Positions 43,428 through 56,285 of a DNA stretch of 64,000 nucleotides are shown here, piece by piece. The position numbers and the translations under genes were made by a program. The stretch is from Choristoneura fumiferana (lineage: Eukaryota; Arthropoda; Insecta; Lepidoptera; Tortricidae). Location: contig NC_133497.1 in assembly GCF_025370935.1 (NCBI RefSeq), forward strand, positions 9,478,599 through 9,542,598, in the 5' to 3' direction. The notes below the pieces were generated by a model. It was not told where the DNA came from and did no database searches. It was given only the letters and a program-made list of their open reading frames with translations. Numbering within the stretch: the first letter of the stretch is position 1; every line of letters starts with the position of its first letter.

Positions 43428-44404
43428 CACCTGAAAGAAAAACACTGTTAAATTACGGCAAGTGAATCGCTGTTATACATAGATCTGTTCACTCACGAAG
43501 GCGCGCCCTCCACAGCTAATTATTAATGTACACGAGAAAACCTCTTAAGTACTTACACTTGTCTTAGTCTTAGTGTGCGTGACTGACGGTACGCTTGCGA
43601 CTGAAGCCATGAGGACAAGTTCGAGCTACGCACACATAGACTTTTCGTACGGATACGTTTAGGTACAATTACAATTATAGAATGTGGAGGGGCAGACTTT
43701 CGTTAGTGAGAACAGATCTATAATTACCTAAATAAGTTTTTAAAAATTACTTATTATGAATCGTGCTTTCAAGCGTGTACGAACCGACTAAGCTAGCATA
43801 CACAAAGTGCACACTACTTTACAATACAGCGCGAAACGTCTAAGCGATACTTAAGCGATTTTGGCTGTAGCGCTTCTTATGGTCGAAGCAAACATTGTTA
43901 CAAGCAATATCGCCTATATTATATTTAGTTTGTTTTCGCTGTTGCAATAATTGAAATATAAAGTAATGCTCAACAGGCGAAACCTACTAACATTATTTTA
44001 GCACTTTTAGGCAGTACTCAAATTGCATTTTTATTGAAATCTTAACATTCCAAAATCGCTTGTTTGACATTAAAATATTTTTGCTGTTGTAAATAAAAAA
44101 AAATGCTGTTTAACGACGCGTAGTTGTTTTTGGCTGTTGATTTTCTTAAAAATCGGCTTTAAGTGAGCTTAAGAAAAACGTATCTCGGTATTGGAGTATC
44201 GTACAGTAAAACGGGTTTCAACAGCATGTAGATCTTGGAAAGTACATTCTAGCGATATATTTAACTCAGTTTTGCCCAAAAGTGACTTTAAGCGATTCTG
44301 GTTGTAAGGGGACGATATATCACATACAGTATCCATTCATACCGGTTGTTTCTAATAATAACGCTCCGTCTGTTTGTTATGTCATTCATATACTTTAGAA
44401 ATTG

Positions 44405-44572
44405 TAAAGGGCTGCCAACCATCTTGTTTTCCCAGTAAAAGTCAAAAACCCCAATAAGTTGTTTATAAGTTGTTGTTGGTCTTGGTTGTTGTAAGATGTT
44501 TATGGGCGGTGGTGATCTCTTACCATCAGGAGGCCCTTGGTCGTTTGACATCCAGTCGAATAAAAAAAAGTT
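44405..44572 (-). mobile_element. SINE-like repeat, copy B
   Basis: Counterpart of 8571-8735, with small deletions. Confidence 0.65.
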
Positions 44573-46031
44573 CATGCATTTTAAAAATCGATGCGTCACT
44601 TTTGCAATCGTAGTCGACCACGTTTTTTTTTTGACAATAGGTTGGAGGGAGTCTTAGTTTCTTACACGTAATCACAAAAATACGCTGAGTAAGGCTGCAT
44701 TTCCACCAGTGTTGCTAGAACGTGTTTTTCATGCACCAATAGAAACGCTTCATTTAGGCTGGATACAGCGCTCGACCGACGTACGTCCTCACCGTACACC
44801 TGTGCCCTTAGTGTAAGTTTTCGGTTACAAAATACGTCTCCATCGCGGTAGCGTAAAATCTTAATTTGTATGGAAACATGAACATCGCAAACGTTCCGCT
44901 AGAGACGCTCCACTCTGACAGATAGTAATGCAGGTGACTGTACAATAATTCAAACGCCTACTTACTAAAGGGCTTATTACCTTTAGTCAAGTGTAATAAG
45001 CCCTTAAGTACAATAGAACAAAACTTTTATAATAAATTTCACTATTATTTCCTTGACAAAGTATGAGATGTCAACATGACATTAGTAGCACTAGGGTTCC
45101 ACCCTGGGTCACGATTCAATTTGTTTGACTGTACGTTGTAAGTACATAGTTTGCACATATATCAAGCCTAGTGAACATTTGCAAACTTTATTACCCACAC
45201 AACACAACACGGTACAACTAAAGCTTTCACGCAAATCTTAAAAGCTCGTAAAGGCGCGGGTCACGTAGCAGTACTCATACAGATACTATGTAACGCACCA
45301 TACACGAAAGGAGGTCGTCTGCAAGCTCAGTGCACAGCTCATACATTATGCTTTCTCAAAATTTCAAAAGGCAGCTGTAACACTACGCTGTGTTACAGCG
45401 AGTTGAGTTTTGATACGCCGCCGCCGTAAGACTGTTCGTGATTCTGTTCCGAGGGTATTTGATGACTCCTAAAACCCCCATGTATTATAAATTATTATGA
45501 AAATATAGATCATTGACATCTATGTACCTTACGGCACTATTATTGTAGACTGGCTGTTTGGAACACACCGCGCGGCGCATCAATCATCAATCAATATTAA
45601 TATTACTTTGTTGCGGACGTTAACAAACTACATAGTGAAACATTCACAAAAACGCGCTGTGAACTAATTTTTTTGCGCCGTTTTGATGTAAGAAACATGC
45701 AGTCTATACATAGATGTCGATGATATAGTTACATATATGTATACAGCCAATGTGTAGCGAAGAAAAAAAATTTGGTTGAAAATTACATTTATAGTATTTT
45801 TTTTCAAATATATAAAACGCTTTTCTCAAAGCTGTACATAATGGTGCTACATTGCGTGTGGCATCACATGTTGGTATGTCTGTCTCTGTCTATCATGAAT
45901 TTCAAAACCTTATAGCTCTGTCATATGTAAAGGTAGCTTAAAAATTGATCATGCATAACAAGCTTTGTTTAAAAAAAAAACTAAAAAATCTAATACCGAA
46001 TCGAAATCGAATGCCTGTAATGCAATACAAA

Positions 46032-46146
46032 ATGTAATGTAATGTAATTAATAATGTGTACAAATTCTTATGACTGACATTTATGTAAATTATAATGTAA
46101 TGATGTATTGAATGAATAAATGAACGAAACTAAACTAAACTAAACT
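46032..46146. repeat. B-only AT-rich insertion ending in (taaac)n
   Basis: About 115 bp (aatgtaatgtaatgtaatta ... gaaactaaactaaacta) between aaaatgta and cccctcattac, absent from copy A near 10905. The simple-sequence end suggests a retroelement tail; no family assigned. Confidence 0.5.
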
Positions 46147-47063
46147 ACCCCTCATTACAAGCTACCGTCGGTAAGAATGGCCGATCAGAACCCGTTCACA
46201 CGGTTTAAAGTTGTGTCGGATGCGGCAAAGCTTCCCTCCCGTTTTCGTACATCCTCCGGTCCGGATCTGGTTTATTGCATTGCATTGCAGGATTTTTGTT
46301 CGGAGCTTGTGTGAATCAATGAAACGAAATTGTTCATCTGTAGTGATTAATGTTTTGCCATCGTATTTTTTCGCAAAAGTAAAGCAAAGCAAGCGAGACG
46401 AAATATATACTAGGTACATCTTTGATACGTCATTATCATTATTACTAACTCGCTCCTTTTCTGTCTCATGACATAATTTATCTCAACTCGTTAGCTTTGC
46501 TTTAGTTTACTGAAGCTTATTGAGAAAAGCAAGATAAAATCGAACTTGTCCGACAAAATACAATGGAAAAACATTATTCACTAGTTTCTAGAAGGTAACA
46601 CAGTCGATAACATTACTATTCCCGTGTGACTGTATTGGTAACGCAACGCGAACCGCGAACGTAACACGATAGCGGATAATCGCTTAAGACGCTTATGCGG
46701 TACATAAGAGTAGGGTAAAGTTATAATAGCTGTTTAAGCTCTGGTTTGACAGACATTTACATACAAAAAGTGAGTATTGAATCAATAAAGAAACGCTGCT
46801 AATGTGAAGTGAGTATATAGAAATTTTTCGCGCCTTTACAACTAATTTGAAACGTAGGTGTCATCTAATAAAGAATAAAAGAATTTATCTGAAATATAAC
46901 AAAAAGACACACAAAGATTCATCGGCGGACTCCGCACTAGATTCTTGGCCTGTATCGCGGAGACCAGAGACAATTTACAAGTTATAGCAGTTACTTATCG
47001 ATTGTGATAATTGCGACAGATGGCACCACACGTCACCGTTGGTGTATGCAAGCGATTATGATT

Positions 47064-47196
47064 TTATTTATTCAACTGGATGGCAAACGAGCAAGTGGGT
47101 CTCCTGATGGTAAGAGATCACCACCGCCCATAAACATCTGCAATACCAGGGGTATTGCAGATGCGTTGCCAACCCAGAGGCCTAAGATGGGATATC
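47064..47196 (+). mobile_element. SINE-like repeat, copy B
   Basis: Counterpart of 12330-12465. Confidence 0.7.
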
Positions 47197-47861
47197 AAGT
47201 GCCAGTAATTTCACCGGCTGTCTTACTCTCCACGCCGAAACACAACCTTGCACAAGGTCCTACCACCTGCTGCTGTTTACGGCTGTTTGGTTGGATTCCC
47301 GGTGGTTTAGTGGTCATGACCCCTCTGGCACTTTAAGCTACAGGGAGTGCAAATCGAGTCTGGCAATACGAATATCTTTTTCCTTAAAATTAAATCTAGG
47401 ACTATAAACGGTTACTTTGCTCACTCGCAACTTCGATTCGATAGCTACATACGTCTATGCAGCTCCTCCGTCTCCACACTGACACACATCACGCAAACCC
47501 GAGTATCACCACCATCCAACTACGTAGACACGTTTCGAACTCAACCAGAGTCATCATCAGAGAAACACAACCGTTCACTAACCAACCTGTTACTGTTTTC
47601 ACGTAATTTGTTACACTTTTTATTCCACGAAAGACATAAATTTACATAGCATAAAAATAACAACAGAAAGTTAAAATTAACCCCATTAAACTGCAAACAT
47701 CTGTCGTCTAGTTATTAGTAAACAAACTAGCTTGTCTACAACAAACATTGAGGCAGGCCGCCGCATGTGGTCTGTAAATGGGGCGGTGTTTCCGCGGAGT
47801 GAACTATCTTTTATCTATAACCGTTGCGGCAGGTCAAGGAACTTCAGGTTTGCACATACAT

Positions 47862-48112
47862 ATATAAATATCACGGGACGCTTGTCACCAACTGACCTAG
47901 TCCCAAAGTAAGCAAAGCTTTTCTTATGGGTGATAGCGAGGCAACAGATTAGCATTTATATATTAATAGATACATACTTAAATTCACATTAAACACCCAA
48001 AACTCGAAAACAAACATTTGTATTTTTCATACATAATATCTGCCTCGATCTGGGATTGAACCCGGTTCTTCAAGCTTCGTGATCAGTTTCTTTAACCACT
48101 CAGCGCTCAGGT
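47862..48112 (-). mobile_element. tRNA-derived SINE, old copy, copy B
   Basis: Counterpart of 13127-13381. Confidence 0.8.
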
Positions 48113-48832
48113 GGATGTATTTTGGTGTCGATGCAAGATAGAGACGATTTCATATCCACATACAATACCTCTAACGCCAGTCTCTAGGACTTTCTTTTCG
48201 GTCCTCGTCGGCGAGACTAGAACTTTGACCTATGGCCTTACAAACAGACGGTCACAGGTTCTAGCCCAGGTGCTAACATTGGGTTCGGTTTCAGATTTAA
48301 TTACGAAATTTCATTACATTTATTTAGGCGACAAACTTTTATTTATAACTTTTATAAGAACAAGTCAGGTCAAGGACCGCCTTGTCTATGGTTGAGTCGG
48401 CGTCGTGGACATGTCTATTTATAAAACTGTCACGGTATGACGCGGCAGCGTGACATGGTTCCAGTTTGGGACGCTATTTATAAACGTTTTAAATAGAGCT
48501 TTATAGGTAAGTTCTAAGTACCGTAGGATGAAGTTTTTTAGGCAACCTGGAGAGAGCAATGTGTAAAAATTGTTTGTGACTGAGTGCGTCAACTCCTACT
48601 GGTTCCGGCAGAATATCAGCGCTGTGACAGCAATGTCGCAGCACATGCTGAGTCGGCGCCTTTTCGCGGCTGTGCCGTGACAACTTATTTTAAATCTGCA
48701 ACAATTTGAATCGTTTGTTTATGTAGAATTGTCATGGCATGTTTGTGAATAAAGTTTTTTATCTATCTATCTATCTATCCTATAAGGAAGGATAGTGCTG
48801 CTGCTCAAGTAGCGTAGTAAAAAAGCAACCTG

Positions 48833-49000
48833 AGATATGTGTGCATAGGAGAAATTCGTGTCTGTACTCGTGTTCAGTGGTAGTGTAGGGGTATAGCACG
48901 CAGCACGGAATGCTGAGGACCTGGGTTCGATTCCCAGCGCTGGTCTCTTTTTCTGGTTTTTCTGTGCATCCATGTCTCAGTTTGTATTTTCGATATCCTA
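48833..49000 (+). mobile_element. SINE with tRNA-like module, copy B
   Basis: Counterpart of 14095-14256; tRNA-like unit at 48872-48945 with perfect T-arm. The SINE tail that follows in copy A (14258-14345) is absent. Confidence 0.75.
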
Positions 49001-49761
49001 TATAAGGAATCCATTTTTTCACAATAATTCCCGTAGGAATCCCCAAAAATAATATTGTGAGTTACATTAGTATTGCATAAAAACCCGGGCCGAATTTCAT
49101 GTCTCTAATCCAAGCCGTTGGATTTATATAGAAGAGTTTACTAGTTGTTATTTTTTTTACTTCCTTAAAAAAATCCCTAAGAACCTTCTAAGAAGTATTA
49201 CAAAACTTTAATTTATATAAAATATCTATTATTTGGTCATACATACTCGCACACTAACAAAAAAGCATTTGTGTAAAATTTTGGACGTTGATGTTCTCGT
49301 CGAGATAAAAGCAGTTCATTAAGTATAATTTAAGGTAATTGCTCCTTCGAAATTGTCGTATAGTGACCTTTTCGAAACCGGTTCGCGGATACGTTTTGCA
49401 CGTGTTTATTCTCAAATATTAACAACTCCTTTGGGTTCTGTGCCCAAAAGGTTCTCACAAAGGGACTCTAATACTTAGTAATAATACAAAGGTTATTAAA
49501 AGGAGTTTTAACCTTTACAACGTAATCTTTCTGCCTACATTATAAATGCGAAAGTTTGTAAGTCCATTTGTTTTGAACTTTGAATTTGTTTGTTTGTTAC
49601 TACATCACGTCTAAACCGCTGAACCGATTCAGAATAAATTCAGATATACATACATAGTTTGAGTTGTAAATTGTATAATTCGAAATTACGAGGGTTATAA
49701 AGTGCATTGTCTTTATTACATATTACAAAATAGTCACTAACCACCGTCTGTACGCTTAGAT

Positions 49762-50036
49762 AAATAAAAAAATAAAAAAAAATAAATAAATATCACGGGA
49801 CAATTCACACCAATTGACCTAGTCCCAAAGTAAGCTTAGCAAAGCTTGTGTTATGGTACTAAGCAACGGATAAATATAATTATATAGATAGATACATACT
49901 TAAAATACATATTAAACACCCAAGACCCGAGAACAAACATTCGTATTTTTCATACAAATATCTGCCCCGACACGGGAATCGAACCCGGGACCTCAAGCTT
50001 CGTAGTCAGGTTCTCTAACCACTAGGCCATCTGGTC
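49762..50036 (-). mobile_element. tRNA-derived SINE, young copy, B only
   Basis: On the minus strand: tRNA head with A box tggcctagtggttagag (50013-50029) and B box gggttcgattcc (about 49977-49988), then 'ggggcagatatttgtatg', 'gttctcgggtcttgggtg', 'cttactttgggactaggtc' and 'gtgatatttatttattt' with an A/T-rich tail. Both pol III boxes are intact. Copy A lacks it (near 15130). No long TSD is obvious; only gat is shared at the junctions. Confidence 0.88.
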
Positions 50037-50493
50037 GATCTTATTTAAATCCAGTGTCTACCATCAGTTAGACAATATTTCCCGGAAGGTTTATACATAC
50101 AATACATATACTAGCAGCGCGCTCCGGCTTCGCGCTGGCATAGTTTTTGGCCCCCAACGGAAAAAGAGGGGTGTTATAAGTTTGAACGCTATGTGTGTCT
50201 GTCTGTGGCACCGTAGCTCTTAAACGGGTGGACCGATTTGAATGCGGTTTTTATTTGATAGCAGGTTTTCTAGCGATGGTTCTTAGACATGTGTCATCAA
50301 TATCGGTTTAGCCGTTTTTGAGATATTGAACTTTAAAGTGACAAAGTTGGGGTTTTCCAACTTTTTTGTTGAGTAGGTTATTGGAAAATGGATCTGAAAA
50401 ACGTGGTGTCTTTGATCAAAAACTTTTTTAAAAATTTTAGCCGACCAGAGCCGATTAGGTATTTTATAAACAGAAACATCAACCAACTTCAAT

Positions 50494-51015
50494 ACAATTA
50501 AGTTTTTATAGGAGTTTATCTACATGCATATCATAACTTCCTATTATATGTTCAGAAACGACTATCAAATGGCCTTTATTAAGTAACCTGGTATCTGCGG
50601 GTGCATCTTAATGTGCACATTAAAGTACAGTGCATCTTAATGTTTACATTAAAGTATCGGTAATACTTTTTTAACAATGCATATCTGTACATATTGTAGA
50701 AAACTTATGACATGCATGTATATAATAATTATTATTATAAATAAAACTTTAGTTTGTTATTATCTGTTTTATTTAAGCTTTGGTAGGTACTTCAAACTAG
50801 TTATCAGTAACACTAACTTAAAAATACAGGCCATACGTGAACATATTATAGAAAACTTATGATATGCATGTAGATAAAGTTATGTATGCGGCTATACATA
50901 ATTAGGCATTGAAACACTCGTGTGATCTTATTCCTTTGGCCTTCGGCTCGTTTCATAAAACCACACTCGTACTTTAATGCCTCTCATTATGCACCAGCCA
51001 CATAAATAACTATTT
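50494..51015. mobile_element. B-only insertion with inverted 'ctacatgcatatcataa' repeats
   Basis: About 520 bp absent from copy A (near 15575-15615). gtttatctacatgcatatca (about 50513) returns inverted as tgatatgcatgtagata (about 50859), and a further 'acttatgacatgcatg' lies at about 50702. The right part contains 'ttggccttcggctcgttt'. Boundaries approximate; type unknown. Confidence 0.5.
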
Positions 51016-51542
51016 TACCTCGGGAGTTACAACCCCAGCGCGACTGTCACATGCGCAGAATTTAACGGCCAGCGCTACACACCCGCGCCGGCTGTACCAT
51101 TGTGACATTTAAAACACAAAGACGCTGAAACCATCTAAATATAATTTATCGCTTACCGGAATTACAAAACCGTCCGTCGCCTACGATCCAAAAATAGACC
51201 TTTTATGATCATTTCTGGATCAACAGATGTGGTGCCGAAATTCTATCTACAAACATATGGGCTAGATGAAGTAACATCGAGTCTACTATACTCGAGTCCA
51301 GAATTAGGCGAACCGACTTGACAGTTCATTGCACACAAATGTTGCCACAGTTACACCAGTGCTGTAATATCGATATAAAAAAAACTTAATATCGATGTTA
51401 GAAAAAACTCAATACGAAATTGAACATCGGGAAGGATGCCATGGGCCATTTTGTTCTATTGACATTTCATATATGTCATTCGACTTAACTGCCATCGGCT
51501 TGCTTGGAACTATTTCCTTTATTGTGAAATTTTCGTTATGTT

Positions 51543-51890
51543 AAGGTGGAGCCACATGCAGTCGCTCGACGCTCGTTTTCTAACGTCAAATCTGGTCACG
51601 TGACATATAGCGATAAAGCTGAAAATGTTGAGCTTTATCGCTGGAAGAAAAAACCTCTTCTATTTTGGCAAAACCAGCGTTATTTATTTTTTAATTCACT
51701 CCAATTTCATTTTATTTGTACCACTGCCACGACTCTAAATGAGATTAAGAAATCGGCTTCCAAGACCAAGACCAATCCTGCAAGAAGCCATCTTGTCGCT
51801 GCTGCTCGACGCGGCGACTTGACGCTACTTTTTTGAGTCGCGGGAAATTTAAAATCACCTTCAAAATGGGGTCGAGCGACTAGCCACCCT
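51543..51890. mobile_element. TIR MITE, copy B, right end deleted
   Basis: Counterpart of 16181-16545. Confidence 0.6.
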
Positions 51891-52404
51891 TATTATTTGT
51901 TGTTATCCTTTTTGTCGTTTTCAGGCCTAAAGCTATGAAAATAAAGTCCAAATCCAAAAGTGACAAACATTTTCATTTCGCGCCTACACAAGGTTATATC
52001 GACAAATTTGTATCGACATATTCCTATGCCTATTTTTTTTTTGCTATGTCTGGTAACATTTTCAGTTGTCAATCTAGTTGGCCTGATGTTGGACTCGAGT
52101 TTAGCTGTTGCCCGCAAAGAAATTGTAATACATCTCTATCCTGACGGAACTTTTTCTTTTAGATACATGATGGAGAAGGAGGTCTCTCTTGCTGGTTATC
52201 ACTCATATTTCTCTTATTTTTTAATTACTAACTTGATTATTTTAATAATCTTAACTAATGGACACTAAAAAACGTAAGACAGTTCCTCGGGGAAGCGTCT
52301 GTCTCAAGCTCGCCACCGTGCTTCACTGCTTTACACCGACTCTGCCAAAGCAACACTCATGTGTTACTTGCGTTATGTAGCGCCATGGTCTATGACTGCA
52401 CTCC

Positions 52405-52546
52405 ATTTTTTTTTTATTTTGTTACTGGATGGCAAACGAGCAAGTGGGTCTCCTGATGGTAAGAGATCACCACCGCCCATAAACATCTGCAACACCAGGG
52501 GTATTGCAGATGCGTTGCCAACCTAGAGGCCTAAGATGGGATACCC
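52405..52546 (+). mobile_element. SINE-like repeat, copy B
   Basis: Counterpart of 17158-17295. Confidence 0.7.
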
Positions 52547-53187
52547 CCGGCGCCTTGCCGTGGCGCCACCGTGCACGTCTACAAGGTTTCATAGTGATCC
52601 ATACAACACTGACGACCGTGCCTACACGCGGCGAATTAACCGTAGATTTTCACGGCGATAAACCGTGTGTGTACAAGAGGCCTAAGGGTTCTGTTTTTGC
52701 CATTTTGGCTCCGGAACCCTAAAAAGGATCCAAAGCACTGTCATGTTATTCTTTAACTTCGCTTTTGTTGCTACTGAAACTGGATCCAAAATCAAAAATG
52801 AATTGTTGAGAGTTGGATCCTTTTGGTTAAACTACGTCCAGTTACAAAACTATGTAGGTATACACGACCTTAATGTTAAGTGCACGCATAAGGTCGTGTA
52901 TATATATTTTTGTAACTAACGTCACATTTTAAATTAAATTAGTATTCAACATTCGTAACACGACATCATACAACCAAACAGAGTCAAAAATCCAGCCAAT
53001 CGCGTCGCGGCCCCGCGCGACGTTTACGAATGAAAATGAAGAAAAAAGTCGGTGAAATTTTAAATTTGGAAGCGGCGGAAGCGCATTCCTCGCGCACGCG
53101 CGCTAATTCTGTCGGACTGGGCCGGCGCTCTATAAACCGAGAGGGTTCCGTGGGCTAGGGTTACCGTACCGATGAACCATCTGGTGG

Positions 53188-53312
53188 GCTACAATGAAAT
53201 TTGAAAATCGAAGTTCATATCGCACCGTCCCTTTCACTCTCGAATTGAATAATATTAGCGTCAGCGGGACGACAAGATACGAAGTTCGAATTTTGCACCT
53301 CGTAGTAGGGTC
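53188..53312. mobile_element. Degenerate hairpin MITE, copy B
   Basis: Counterpart of 17983-18098, slightly more complete ('cgcaccgtccctttcac', 'cgaagttcgaattttgc'). Confidence 0.6.
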
Positions 53313-53337
53313 TGACGGCGGGCTTTGATCGTACAAA

Positions 53338-53416
53338 GTCGGGACGTGTAGAACTGCAGGGCTACAATACAATACAATACAACTGCAACGTCGGGACGTG
53401 CTGAACTGCAGGGCTA
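53338..53416. repeat. Local duplication around (aatac)n at the foldback empty site
   Basis: gtcgggacgtgtagaactgc (53338) is repeated with one change at about 53390, separated by three aatac units and aactgcaac. Copy A has the foldback element at this point and no duplication. Confidence 0.7.
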
Positions 53417-53530
53417 CTACGAAACTCGAAGTTCGTGTCGTGCGGTCCCTCTCGCTCTCGTATTAAATAGTATAAGTGTCAGAGGGGCCGCACGACGAAC
53501 TTTCGAGTTTCGAGTTTCGTAGTAGCCCTG
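53409..53530. mobile_element. Near-perfect hairpin MITE, copy B
   Basis: Counterpart of 19082-19197, with small changes in the right arm (gagtttcgagtttcg). Confidence 0.8.
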
Positions 53531-53796
53531 CTGACCAAACGACAATCCAAGTCTGTATCTACCTAGCTATCAATAGTCAGGTTCTATGAATGCTCGTGGT
53601 CCTGGGTTCGTTTCCCGGTAGGAGCAGATATTTGTTCTCGAGTTTAAGATCAATTTACACCGAGACGCGATGCTGCAATGTTTCATTGAGAGAATAAGTC
53701 AAATGACTAAAAATGGTTGACTTATCCTTAGTGGGTAAATTTCCACTATAAATAAATGGGAAATAATAACGTGTCAAAAAAACCCACACATTTACG

Positions 53797-53970
53797 TACC
53801 ACCAGCCAAATATGTGGTCTACCCTACCCTAAAGTTGATAATCGTTTGCATGTCACAATACAATAATGCCTACAGACGTGTCTGTCAACTTGAAAGTTCG
53901 ACTTTAGCGACATATTCATTTGATAGGAATTTGTTTAAAAATTGATAGATAACTTATTTGGCTGATGGTA
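53797..53970. mobile_element. TIR MITE 'taccatcagccaaata' family, copy B
   Basis: Counterpart of 19464-19640. Confidence 0.78.
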
Positions 53971-54111
53971 CAGTAGAGTGCAAAAATATGGACCTATCTA
54001 ATATCTAACCCTTCAAAAATATGTACCACAGACTCTTAATCCGATTAATAAGGCCGTGGTAACATATTTTTGAGCGGTTCGAATATATACATACTTTTGC
54101 ACTTGACTGTA
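53969..54111. mobile_element. TIR MITE 'tacagtNNagtgcaaaaata' family, copy B
   Basis: Counterpart of 19639-19774 without the LINE tail; it shows the intact right terminus cacttgactgta. Confidence 0.78.
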
Positions 54112-54321
54112 CAAGGAAAGCGGGGAAATGTGAATTTCCACGATGACTTAAGCAGATTCTACTTATCTCTGCTGCGGTACAATGGCTGGCAGCTCATCCT
54201 AAGTCCGCAGGAAATGATCTAACAAAACTGAATTGACAAGATTTCATTTTTTTAACACCTGTAAATTACTACAGGAATCGAAAGAGTTTTGCCTCCTGAA
54301 CATGGGAAAATATTTATTATA

Positions 54322-54376
54322 ATTGATTGCTTACTATGTCTGGTGTACAATAAAGAGTCTTTGTATTGTATTGTAT
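54322..54376 (+). mobile_element. Short SINE/LINE 3' end, B only
   Basis: About 50 bp: gcttactatgtctggtgtac, aataaagagtctttgtattg, then (tattg)n. Copy A reads ataatttatttctcc through the site. Same 3' end as 14258-14345 and 31003-31137. Confidence 0.65.
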
Positions 54377-55004
54377 TTCTCCATATTTAAAAAAATACAA
54401 AAAAATGTCTGAATATAGTAATTTACCAACACTGCCACAGAATAGTTATGTTTCCTTTGCCTTTTTCACCAGAAAAAGGAGCTGTCATAATTTTGACAAC
54501 GTCTCTATGCAACGTCTACGTCAGATTTACGTGATCTTTTTTTTAAGAGACTAGACAAAAGTAATGGATCTATTGTGTGGTAGTTTTGGAGTTATGCCCT
54601 TTTAGAATAAGCACATCTTAAAAAAATTGTAATAAATTAATTAATAGTTCTAGCGAAATTTTAAAAATATCAGCGTTTTTCTCTTTCCAAACAGAATACA
54701 GAGAACGAATCAAATTAGTCTTAGAAATATGAAATCTTGTCAATTAGGCCTATCAAACGTGACGAAACCTCAACCACGGAACCAAAAGCACAGAGGCGCG
54801 TCGCGCTTACCCAACAAGCTACGAATATAGCAACGCCCGAAATTCCTTGTAGAGCAAGTAGACATTGTTTTGACAGAAGCTAAGAGCGCATCCAGATAAT
54901 GGATCAGGGCTTATTGAATTAAGGGAATCGGTTTTTAAAATGCCGGAAAGATTTGTGCAATCCGTATGACTCAGCCTAACATGAGGAGGTTAGCTTTTGC
55001 CTTA

Positions 55005-55272
55005 AGCAGCGTTCCCACCAGAGTTGTGCGAGGAATATGTTTTACATTAACCAATAGAAACGCTTCATGTACCCATCCTCGCATAGCACATCTCTGGTGG
55101 AAACAGCAAGGCGAGGTTTTTGTAGATACCAAACAAAAGAAGGATGTGTGCGAGGATGTGTTACGAGGGACGTACTCTGCTCCCACCTCCCCCACCCCGC
55201 TCGCTTATTTGAATCCGCTACACATCCTCGCACCGCTCAGCTTCCTCACACGTCTCTGGTGGAAACGCTGCT
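55005..55272. mobile_element. hAT-like MITE 'ccaccagagNNgtgcgagg', B only
   Basis: Left agcagcgttcccaccagag and right ctctggtggaaacgctgct are inverse repeats of about 28 bp. Copies of 'gtgcgagga' in both orientations fill the interior, and an internal tctctggtggaaacagc at about 55092 suggests a partial duplication. It replaces or joins sequence at about 20860-20890 of copy A. The frames at 54966-55348 are by-products. Confidence 0.68.
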
Positions 55273-55356
55273 TTTAGGAGAGTCTTTATTATTATTTAAT
55301 TCTTATTGTAATGTAAGAAATACCTACAATAGGAAAAGGTCTAATTAACTCTTTAT

Positions 55357-55490
55357 CCCACTAATATCTTTAATGCGAAAGTTTGTAAGTCTGTTTGTTT
55401 GTTACTCCACTCCATCACGTCTCAACCGCTGAACCGATTTAGGTGAAATTAGTAGATAGTTTGAGTCCCGGGGAAGGACACAGGATCACC
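55357..55490 (+). repeat. Lepidopteran high-copy repeat, copy B
   Basis: Counterpart of 21101-21230. Confidence 0.65.
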
Positions 55491-56060
55491 AATCACGTCA
55501 CGTCAGGGTCACCAATTCAGGGTAAATTCTCTATTCAAGTTGGAAAACCCCCGACTTTGTCACTTCAAAGTTCAAAACGGCTAAACCGATTTTGATGAAA
55601 CATGTCTAAGAACCATTGCTAGAAAACCTGATTTCATATAGAAAAAACCGCATACAAATCGGTCCGCCCGTTTAAGAGCTACGGTGCCACAGACAGACAC
55701 ACATAGCGGTCAAACTTATAACACCTCTTTTTACGGCGGGGGCTAAAAACACACCCTATTTCGATGTGAACCGTTCAGATAAAGGGCGTTAACCCTTGGC
55801 TCGCGAAGAGTCCACTGTAATACAAGTTTACACTATCGTCGGTCACGCCATACGGGCTCGCCCATAAATTGTATAAGTAGGTCGACCGCACGTATTACTG
55901 TAGAGTACCTAGGATTTTGCATGCAACGAGTTTTTGTTATCCCGCAGCGGAAAGCTCATGGCAAAGGTGACTGAATATTTGCTTTGTCGCCACAAATTAG
56001 CTATATCAATAAACACTGCAAGGTCAGTTCCTACGATATAAGGACATTCAGAAAAGGTAC

Positions 56061-56285
56061 ATGGAAAGGTGTAATATTGATCCCTCTCGCTGGGAAGAGC
56101 AGGCAAGCCGTCGCTTTGAATGGAAGCGCTTTGTGAGGGACAAGGTGACTGAATTCGAGTTACAGGGGCGGTCCGATCTGGACCTGAAACAAGATGCTAT
56201 GAAGTCTAAGCCACCCACAGCCATCTTTTACCACTACGTTGACGGCGCACGTTTTGGCATAAAATTGGCTATTGCAGTCATTTAA
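56061..56285 (+). pseudogene. Coding-like fragment, copy B (74 residues)
   Basis: Counterpart of 21800-22009 with five additional residues in frame. The frame stays open in both copies, but there is no promoter, splice context or recognised domain. Confidence 0.3.

Larger units (their letters stand above)
41551..44314. mobile_element. 2764-bp non-autonomous TIR element with nested palindromes, B only
   Basis: Left end cgtccccttacaacagaatc and right end gattctggttgtaagggg-acg are inverse repeats of about 25 bp with one indel. Flanked by atatat (41545-41550, 44315-44320), a duplication whose exact extent is uncertain in this TA-rich site. Copy A reads through near 8475. The terminal word aagcgattNtgNNtgta recurs at 41769-41785, 43853-43869 and 44289-44305. 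The centre carries a ~210-bp inverted repeat (42437-42645 and 43071-43427), a shorter hairpin (about 42899-43062) and a nested MITE. No transposase-like frame. Confidence 0.78.
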
